Origin: Nannochloropsis oceanica
Lineage: Eukaryota; Sar; Eustigmatophyceae; Eustigmatales; Monodopsidaceae
Length of the DNA: 64,000 nucleotides
Assembly: GCA_004519485.1 (NCBI GenBank)
Contig: CP038111.1
Span: 688,001-752,000, forward strand
Reading direction: 5' to 3'
The notes under the pieces: model-generated
Database searches by the model: none
What the model saw: only the letters and a program-made list of their open reading frames with translations
Told to the model about the DNA's origin: nothing
Made by a program: the position numbers and the translations under genes
In this document: positions 56,418-64,000 of the stretch, one piece after another
Layout of the letters: each line of letters begins with the position of its first letter
How positions within the stretch are numbered: the first letter of the stretch is position 1

Positions 56418-57972
56418 GGTGTCGAGGGCAAGGGGGAATAAGGGAGTGTGTGATTGGAGATTCGGAAGGAGAGAAGGGAGAGGGAGGATGAGGGAGAGGG
56501 AGAGTAGGGTTTCTCAGGAGCGATAGATTAATATGGAAAGACTCTTGGGTAGGTATTCGAAGGGGTTCCTTAGGGAGGAGGAGGAGGAGGAGGCGAAGGA
56601 GGAGGCGAAAGGAGGAGGAGGGGGGAGGTGAAGGAAAGAGAGAAGGAGGGGTGTGAGGAATAGAACAAGATGAATAAGGAGGAGGAATAGGTGATGGGAA
56701 TGTATTTATATTCTCTATATAAAGCACGGTCGAGAAAAACAAACAGAAGAGGATTGTGATGAAAGAGAAGGGGAAGGTGATGATGAGGAAGCAGAAGGGA
56801 AAAAAATAGAGAAGGAATAATCCTTCACAGAAGCAGAGACGCAGAGAAGAGCAAGAGATGGCAAGAGAAGCTTGATGTGGGCATTCCAGCTGGTGATGGA
56901 TCAAGATCGTCCTGATGGGATATGTCGTCTCATTCCTTCTTTCGCTTTCCTCTTATTGCATTTGGACATGGCGTACGACTGACTTGATGTGTGTAAATAC
57001 CTCTCTCTCCCTCTTTCTTTCTCTCTCTCTCTCCGTCTCCCTCCCTCCCTCTCTCTCTCTCCCTCTCTCTTTCTCTCTGTCACACTATACACACTCACAT
57101 CATCTCTCTTGTCTCTCTATCTATGAACCCCTCACACTCATCACTCTCATCACTCATTCTATGGCCCGTTCCGATCCCTTCGAAACAACTTCCCCATGCC
57201 ATTTCAGTCATCCCCCCCGCTATTAAATCACACACCTTCTCTGAGCCCTTCTTCTTCCCTCCTCATCCCTCATTCCTTCCTCTTGCTCGTGTGTGCATCA
57301 TTCTCCTACTTCTACTCCTTCTCCTCTTCCCTCCTCCTCCTCCTCCTCCTCCCCCTCTTTCTCGCAAAGACCCGCTTGATCTCTCCTCCAATGTTGCGCT
57401 CACGATCGATCCCCCACCCGGCCGTCAAAATCATACCTGTCAAGATTGACTTACAACCCCAAAATATTAAGCAATTAGTAGACACCACACACATTCCATT
57501 TTCCTTCCTCCTTTTCCTTTGCTGGCTGTGAACGCGTGTACTCGCCCTACCACGCCCCCATATCGTGAATTCACAACGCATTATTTGAAGTCAGATTCAA
57601 AGATATCGCGGCGGTGGCGGTGTGTGAGTGTGTGAGTGTGTGTACAGAGTGTGTGTACAGAGTGTGTGAATGGGTTCTCTCGCTCTCTCTCATTTTTTGT
57701 CCGGCCGCTGGTCCTGCTGTCTTTTTCTTCCTCCTCTCCCTTCTCTCTCTTTCTCTCGCTCTCTCTCTCTCGCTTTTTCCCTTCCTTCATATAAATATAA
57801 ACATATGATTCGATTTCTCTAAGCTAATCCTACTTTCTTCTATAAACCCTAATTCCCGCCCTCCCTGCGGCTCTTCCTCCCAAAACTTATAAATGAAGCC
57901 TCCACTGCCAACCGACCTCACACCCTTCCTCCCTCCCTTCCTCCCTCCTTCCCTCCCTCCCTCCCTCCCTCC
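56418..57972. other. Convergent intergenic region, 1.55 kb
   Basis: It separates the tail-to-tail helicase and kinase genes. It contains purine-rich sequence (56418-56680), a CT-rich stretch (57000-57085), a TG-rich stretch with a repeated GTGTGTACAGAGTGTGTG (57619-57670) and CT runs (57680-57785). No gene recognised. Confidence 0.5.
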
Positions 57973-60676
57973 TTAGCGGAGTCGACCTCCCCGGGGATCG
58001 TACGTAAATCCTTCGAAATTCGCCAGCTCCTCCTGCTGGGCTGTGAGCGTCGTATGCACCACGCTGTCCGCACACACCTCCTGCGTGAACTCCTGAGGTG
58101 CAGGGAGGGAGGAAGGGAGGGACGGAGGCGGGAAGGAGGGTGAAGAGGGGGGTGGTGAATGATCGCCGTGCGTAGAACAGTGGGCACTCCATGCCATCAT
58201 CCCCCCCTCCTTCCCTCCCTTCCTCCCTCCCTACCTTGTCGAAATTGTCCACGTCGACGGACCTTCTGCGGGCCTTGGGAGGCACAAACTCTGGCTGGTA
58301 GCGGCGCTCCGTCACCTGGAGGGAGGGAGGGAGGGAGGGAGGGAGGGAGGGAGGGAGGGAGGGAGGGAGATGAGATGGGGGAATCGGTGAGTAAGAGACA
58401 AGAACATATGAAGGGCGTTGCTTCCCTCCTTCCCTCCCTCCCTCCCTCCCTCCCTCCCTTCCTTCCTTCCTCCGCACCTTCTGCCAATCCAGCCCTGCAA
58501 AAAACGGATGTTGCTTGATCTCCAGTGCGCCTGTGGCGCCACAGCCGAGCCTGTGGGCGACCTTTCGTTCGAGCAATCCAGCCACGAGGGATTTGGCGTC
58601 CTCCGATAGGGCCTGAGGAGGGAGGGAGGGAGGGAGGAAGGGAGGGCGGTAGGGAGGGAAGACAGCTGTTGGTTATTATAGCTTGAGGGAGAAGGCGAAG
58701 CTGGTCGCATATGTATGGAGGAATGGAGGGAGGGAGGGAGGAGGGGAGGAAGGGAAGGAGGGAGGGAGGGAGGGAGAGAGGGAGAATACCTACCTTGTGA
58801 GAGGGAAGCAGGGAGGCGGTGAGGATTTTTTTGTACATCTTTTGGACGTTCTGGTCGTAGAAGGGAGGGAGGCCGCAGATCATCTCGTAGAGGAGGGTTC
58901 CCAGAGACCACCAGTCGATGCCCTTGCCGTGGCCTCTGTTTTCCAGAATCTCAGGCGCGAGGTACTGAGGGAGGGAAGGAGAGAGGGACAGTCGTGAGAG
59001 AGGCCTGTAGGACGTGGTTCGAAGCAAGAGCGCGGCAGAAGCAGTGAAGAAGGGAGAGGAGGGAGGGTAGGGAGGGAAGGGGGGAGGGAAGGACAGAATA
59101 CCTCAGGCGTTCCGCAGAAGGTGTGTGCACCGCCGCTGATGCCATAGCCCGTGACATTGGCCTTGGAAAGACCGAAGTCAGTGAGGCGAATGTGCCCATC
59201 CGCATCCAGGAGAATATTCTCCGGCTTCAGGTCGCTGCGGTAGGAAGGAAGGAGGAAGGACGGGAGGGAAGGAGGGAGGAGGGGAGGGAGGGAGAGAGGA
59301 GTGGTTGTCAGAACCCTGCTTTATGCACGAGGCATCTCACCCGGAAAAAAGCCGTGGCATGATCCTCTGTCCCTTTCCCCTCCCTCCCTCCCTCCCTCCC
59401 TCCCTCCCTCCCTCCCTCCCTCCTTCCCTTCTTCCCTCCTTCCCTCCTTCCCTCCCTCCCTCCCTCTATCATTCCCTTTCTCCACCTACCGGTAGACGAT
59501 GTTGTGCTTGTGTAGCGCTTCCAGGGCACAAGTGATTTCGGCCGCATACAATTTGGCTCGGCTCTCCCCAAACCTCCCCTTCTTGAGCCAGAAGAACAGC
59601 TCCCCTCCAGCCATATAATCCACCACCTGAGAAAGGAAAGGAGGGAAAGAGGGAAAGAGGGAGGAAGGCAGGGAGAGAAAGAGGGAGGGGGTGAGTCTAT
59701 GCTGACGATTGCGTCTGTCTAAAGGAACAGAAGAACTTACGTCATCTAAGAGGCGGAAGGGAGGGAGAGAGGGAGGGAGGGAGGAAGGGAGGAAGGGAGG
59801 GAGGGAGGGAGGGAGGGAGGGAGGGAGGGAGGGAGGGAGGGAGGGAGGGGACAGATGGAAGGCAGGCACTGACCATGTACAGTTTCTGCTTTGTCTGAAA
59901 CGCATAGGAAAGCTTCATCAGGAACGGATGGTGGATGTGTTGCAAAATATAGCGCTCCGTCGACGTATGCGCCAGCTGGCTCCGACGGATTAAGGCCTCC
60001 TTCCGTAGGGTCTTCATCGCATGCAGCTCTCGAGAGCCCTTGAAACGGACCAGCATGACCTTGCCAAAGCTGCCTTTGCCCAGCACCTAGGAGGGGGAGA
60101 GAAGGAGGGAGGAAGAGATGAGAGTTAATGTGTAATAATAAGAGACTACCCTGAGCGAGCATGGGAATCCCCTTCCTTCTTTCCCTCCCTCCCTCTCTCC
60201 CTCCTCACCACCAAAACAAACAGACATACCTTCAACAAATCAAAGTCCTTGATCGAAACCGCTTTCCCCCCCACATGCGAATAACGACGCAAGATATCCG
60301 TCACCTCGCATTCCACATCCGCCCTTCCCTCTCCCTCTCCCCGTGGGCTCTCGCCCTCCGAGTCCAGTGACCGCAAGACAATGGTAGGGCTGTGGCCCGG
60401 GCCAGCGACGCCGCTGCTGATGCCCGCACCCGATGCTGCCACCATGCCAGTAGGGGATAGAGTGCCAAGCTTCTTGGTGGTGGAGTGTGGAGATGTGCTC
60501 CTATGGGCCTTGGAAGAGGTCTTGGGGGAGGAGGAGGGCGACGAGGACGAAGGAGGAGGTGAACCTGTGCGGAGCGTAGGAGCACGCACAGCCATGGTCC
60601 TGTCCCCCCCTCCATCTGTGCAGGCAGTAGCAGTGGTGTGGGCGCCGTGGGAAGGGAAGTCGAGTTTGTTCCCCAT
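57973..60676 (-). CDS. AGC-family Ser/Thr protein kinase (8 exons, 478 aa)
   Basis: Exons: 60230-60676, 59874-60086, 59490-59626, 59102-59234, 58794-58964, 58478-58612, 58235-58315, 57973-58092; phases close. The N-terminus starts MGNKLDF, a possible N-myristoylation site, and is Ser/Pro-rich to about residue 130. The catalytic domain has GKGSFGKV (152-159), AMK with Lys174, VYRDLKPEN (264-272), DFG (285-287), the PDK1-type T-loop [14 protein letters not shown] (Thr304) and a [11 protein letters not shown] block. The C-terminal extension carries PPKARRRS and a hydrophobic motif FEGFTYD (465-471). This combination places it in the AGC group near AKT/SGK/S6K/PKC-type kinases regulated by PDK1 and a second kinase at the hydrophobic motif. 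No PH or C2 domain is present. Exact subfamily and substrates cannot be told from the sequence. Introns are bracketed by GGGA/TCCC arms. Confidence 0.9.
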
Positions 60677-61717
60677 TTTTCCTCTTACAAGGGGTGGGTG
60701 GGGAAGCTAGACTAATAGCAGGAGTCTACTTGCGTCCTATGTGTAGATGCGTGCGTAGACAGGGGTGTTTAAGTGTGTTGTGGGTGGGTATGGGTGTAGG
60801 TGTATAAGTATGTACGAGGATGGACATCCACGCAAGCGTTCCTTCGATCGAGATGGTGCAGAATGCGGCTGAAGGAGGAGGCTTTGATTTTGCCTGTGTG
60901 GGAGCCTTGTGCGTAGGATGAACTGAATGCCTGCAACAACAATCAAGGCCAAGCAATGCGTCTATCTCTATCAGCCTGCTCGCGATTGGGCGCACGGCAT
61001 GTCTTTAAGTTGTCTTCCTTTTAGCATAGATACGTATGCAATGGCAGTCGTCGAAGGTTTTCGTCCTCGTGCCTCTCGCTTGCGCCTTCAATCGTGACTT
61101 CCCTGCAGGACAACACTGGCCGGCTCCACGCGTTCTCTGCCATGCCGTCTGCCACGACCACTCTTACACACAGCAATGAAAATTTGAATGAGATCCGAAG
61201 AGACTAGTTGCATTTCCATATGCGCTGTGCAATGAGCCTTTCTTCGTGATGTACCCCGATGAGATTGGGCCTGGAAGGAAGCCTTGCTCCGGTGCCAAAG
61301 GCCGACAGGCAGCAGACCGTTTATATTTAAATTGTTTTCAAAAACCATGTGGCGACTGCGCGCCATTTTTTCTTTGTTTGCCGCTCTCTGCATATATTCG
61401 AGTCTTCTCACTATTATTTTTCTGTTTCCTCGTTGTCTCAATCGTATCAATACTTTCCGCTATGTGCGTGTGCCGTTACGGTTTGCATGTCTTCTTTTTC
61501 CCTGCACACAATATCGTATCCTCGATCTCTCGACATCTCCTTCCCAACTCCCCGTCACACCACCTCATGTTTACCCTCAAACAGCATGAATCTAAGCATC
61601 ATTCGATAAAACCCATTCAGTGCTTGCACAAAAGTATTCTCCCTGGTTGTTGATTACCCGCACAAATGCGCCCGACACCCGACCACCCACTCTGCCTCTC
61701 CTGCTCTCTAGAGTTTA
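60677..61717. promoter_or_regulatory. Intergenic region upstream of the AGC kinase gene
   Basis: About 1 kb between two minus-strand genes: the 5' side of the kinase and the 3' end of MFE-2. No gene is supported; TG-rich sequence lies near 60770-60820. No promoter motif was recognised. Confidence 0.35.
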
Positions 61718-64000
61718 CTAGAGTTTAGCCTTGTTGCGGGCCAGCTTGAGGATGCTCTCCAGCTTCATGGCCATGCCCATGTTGCCCTTGATCTTCAACT
61801 TCCCTTTCATGAAGGCCTGTGTGGATGGGGCAGAGGAAAAATTGAGTAGGTGGGAGGCGCAGTGTGGACAGGTCATTCCCCATTCTAGAGATTGTCGCCT
61901 GCCGCATGATTTAGAATACATAGGCATCATAAGGAGGAAAGGTTGGCGATGATATTCGCTGGCTGTTACGTGAGATCATATTATTACCATATCATTTATA
62001 AATTTATATATATATATTCGCTGGCTGTTACGTGAAGTCATGACAGTCTGAACAAAATCAGCACCACGAAGCGTCACATCCAGACGAGGGGGGGGGGGGG
62101 AAGAATTGGGGGGACGGGGGAGAAAGCATTGATTCACCAGGGGCATGAAACGTACCTGCTGGCTGTTAAGCTTGCCCGTTACGATTTGAACGAAGTCGGC
62201 GTCACTGACTCGGAGAGTCACGTCCACAGTCGTCTCCTTGTCGCCTTCCCGGAGGGAGGGGGTGGCACCCTGAGGATCCAGAAGGGAAGGGAGGGAAAGA
62301 GGGAGGGAAGGAGGGAGGGAGGGAGGGAGGGAAGGAGGGAGGGAAAGGATTGTGAGAAGCTGGAAGAGAGACTTTGCCGTGGAAGGCAAGATTTGGTTTA
62401 TTTCCCCACACTCCTTTCATGATTGCATCTGATGGCATGGGACTAAGGCGGCTAAATGTCTCGCCCCAGGACTGCGAGAAACCACATGGGAGGGAGGGAG
62501 GGAGGGAGGGAGGGAGGGAGGGAGGGAAGGAGGGAGGGAGGAAAGTACCTTGAGGTCGAGAACCCAGATGCCATCGTCGACAATGAAACGGTAACTTCCA
62601 TTGATCTTCTTGGCTAAGCCTGCGCCATCGTCTTTGAGGGCCTGTCGAAGGAGGGGGGAAGGGAGGGAGGGAGGGAGAAAGGGAGGGGTGATCATGTAGT
62701 AGAGAGGGGTTGAAAGCCAGTAGACGAAGGCAAGGTAGATTCGACCTCAGGGAGGGAGGGAGGGAGGGAGGGAGGGAAGGAGAGAGGGAGGGAGGGAGGG
62801 AGGGGGGGAGGGAGGGAGGAAGGGAATAATGGAGGGAGGGAGGGAAGGAGAGAGGGAGGGAGGGAGGGAAAGAGGTACCTTCTCCATAGTCTCAAAGAGT
62901 GGGGCACTGGCCAGAGTGCTCTTGGTCGTGGCAGCAGCCGAAGGAGGGAGGGAGGAAGGGGGTAGGGGCTTTCTGATTCTCCAGGTTGGACATGATCTCT
63001 CCGAAGGCGTCGTTGTTGCTCGTGGGGTACGAGACCTGAGAGAGGGAGGGAGGGAGGGAGGGAGGGAGGGAGGGAGGAAAGGAGGGAGGGAGGTTGTGAG
63101 CCACTAGGAGAGGTGGTTAAGATAGTGCTCCGAGGCAAGAAATAATCCTCCTTTCCCTCCCTCCTTCCATCCCTCCCTCCCTCCCTCCCTCCCTCCCTCT
63201 CTCCTTTACCGGCCGGCCCTCGAAATCATTGACTTCTTCGAACTTGTCCCGCACCGCCTCAGGGGAAAAGGAGGCGAGCTGGAAGAAGGATCCCTGGCTC
63301 CGCTGCCACCGCAGGCGCGAAACCCACCCGGCCCCCAGCTCGAAAATGCCTCCGCTGGGAGGGAGGGAGGGAGGGAGGGAGGGAGGGAGGGAGGGAGGGA
63401 GGAAGGGAGGGAGGGAGGAAAGAGAGGGAGGGACAGTCAGAGGGCATGGAAAGAAAGAAAAGCAAGGCTAGTGTGTGGAAGAGGGTCGACGAAAGACAAA
63501 GGAGGGAGGGAGGGAGGGAGGGAGGGAGGGCTTACCTGTCGGGCACCGAGGCATGGGCCAGGAAAGCCACGACGGGTGCAACGTAATCGGGCTTGAGGGC
63601 TTCCACCAGATCGGGAGGCATGATACTCGCAGTCATCCGGGAGCCTGCGATGGGCGCAATGGTATTCACCTGCAGAAACGAGGTAGGGGGGGAGGGCGAG
63701 GAAGGGAAGGAGGGCCGGGGTGAATCGCCGACATGGAGATGGGAGGAGGGAGGGTCGGGCAGGCATCTCTAAGCGCACCTTGACATTGTAACGCGTGCCC
63801 TCCTTGGCAAGGGTGGCGCTAAGGCCCGCGATGCCCATCTTCATGGCCGCGTAGTTGCCTTGCTGATGAAGGAGGGAAGGAGGGAGGAAGGGAGGGAGGG
63901 AGGGAGTATCAGAAAAAGAAGGACGACCTTGAAAATACCTCGCACTACCCTCTGACCATGCTTTCGATATGACTCTCGACAACAACATGGACAAAAGGAG
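61718..64000 (-). CDS. Peroxisomal multifunctional enzyme type 2-like (SDR + SCP2), 3' part only
   Basis: Partial: the 5' part lies beyond the right edge. Exons seen: 63779-63862, 63536-63669, 63210-63354, 62879-63035, 62549-62641, 62156-62269, 61718-61816. The SDR end matches 17-beta-HSD4/MFE-2: [19 protein letters not shown] (active-site Tyr and Lys), [36 protein letters not shown] and [16 protein letters not shown]. The SCP2 domain follows directly: [58 protein letters not shown]. The C-terminus NKAKL is a PTS1-type peroxisome signal. The hydratase domain of full MFE-2 seems absent between the two. Role: 3-hydroxyacyl-CoA dehydrogenation in peroxisomal beta-oxidation with lipid transfer (family inference). 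Exon 62879-63035 contains an apparent one-unit CCTC frameshift (see findings). Confidence 0.85.
61952..62090 (-). repeat. Decayed copies of an SCP2 exon inside the last MFE-2 intron
   Basis: The minus strand of 62017-62090 reads [22 protein letters not shown]; the neighbouring exon (62156-62269) reads [24 protein letters not shown]. Nucleotide similarity is about 65%. Its first 20 or so bases (ATTCGCTGGCTGTTACGTGA) recur at 61953-61972, with an AT-rich spacer between. No open splice structure is evident. Confidence 0.75.

Noticed and set aside
61246-61653. A 135-codon plus-strand frame between the kinase and MFE-2 genes
   Set aside because: Hydrophobic stretch looks like chance in pyrimidine-rich DNA; antisense frames overlap; no splice-linked exon found.
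47240-63450. Long frames rich in [10 protein letters not shown] or [10 protein letters not shown] on both strands
   Set aside because: They are translations of the (CCCT)n and (GGGA)n intron tracts, open only because the repeat has no stop codons; real exons end at the tract borders.

Overview
The window is nuclear DNA of a protist, most likely an ochrophyte (stramenopile) alga with a red-lineage secondary plastid; a eustigmatophyte such as Nannochloropsis/Microchloropsis would fit, but that is inference. Several predicted proteins begin with a signal peptide followed by an ASAFAP-like site (PAVAF at the lumenal protein, PATAF at the plastid helicase, SASFA at a helical protein). Genes are dense, sit on both strands, and range from intronless to more than 25 exons. 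Introns are GT-AG, and in most housekeeping genes they carry (GGGA)n after the donor and (TCCC)n before the acceptor.

Layout. 0.7-2 kb: Tat-type thylakoid-lumen protein (-). 2.3-4.2 kb: ABHD8-like alpha/beta hydrolase (+), divergent from it across a recognisable promoter. 4.5-5.6 kb: EFM7-like methyltransferase (-). 5.9-6.6 kb: YkgJ-type cysteine-cluster protein (+). 7.2-8.1 kb: TMEM220-like membrane protein (-). 8.7-12.3 kb: Rab GDI (+). 13.1-16.4 kb: orphan polytopic membrane protein (+). 16.6-21.7 kb: PMS2-type MutL endonuclease (-). 22-23 kb: hairpin-rich repeats. 23.7-28.3 kb: beta-helix surface protein (-). 28.3-30.9 kb: repeats with a foldback element. 30.9-35.2 kb: membrane-anchored propeller-like protein (-). 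37-39.2 kb: Ser-rich acidic protein (-). 40.7-42.3 kb: putative Zn-binding regulator (+). 43.7-45.7 kb: hemerythrin-like helical protein, probably plastidial (-). 46.2-56.4 kb: ISE2/SKI2-like plastid RNA helicase (+). 58-60.7 kb: AGC kinase (-). 61.7 kb to the right edge: 3' part of peroxisomal MFE-2 (SDR plus SCP2, AKL end) (-).

The genes do not form one pathway. They cover photosynthesis, plastid RNA handling, vesicle traffic, mismatch repair, lipid beta-oxidation, signalling and cell surface. No virus-like element, CRISPR array, rRNA or tRNA was recognised.

The most unusual signal is intron architecture. Complementary GGGA/TCCC arms keep sense orientation on both strands. At least five introns also hold decayed 'echoes' of a neighbouring exon edge, in GDI, the helicase (two), the propeller gene and MFE-2. 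Together with the frequent AG|gt...ag|GT junctions this suggests that local tandem duplication shapes introns in this genome. Exon joins were derived by hand from splice consensus, phase and protein-family similarity, so single junctions may be wrong.
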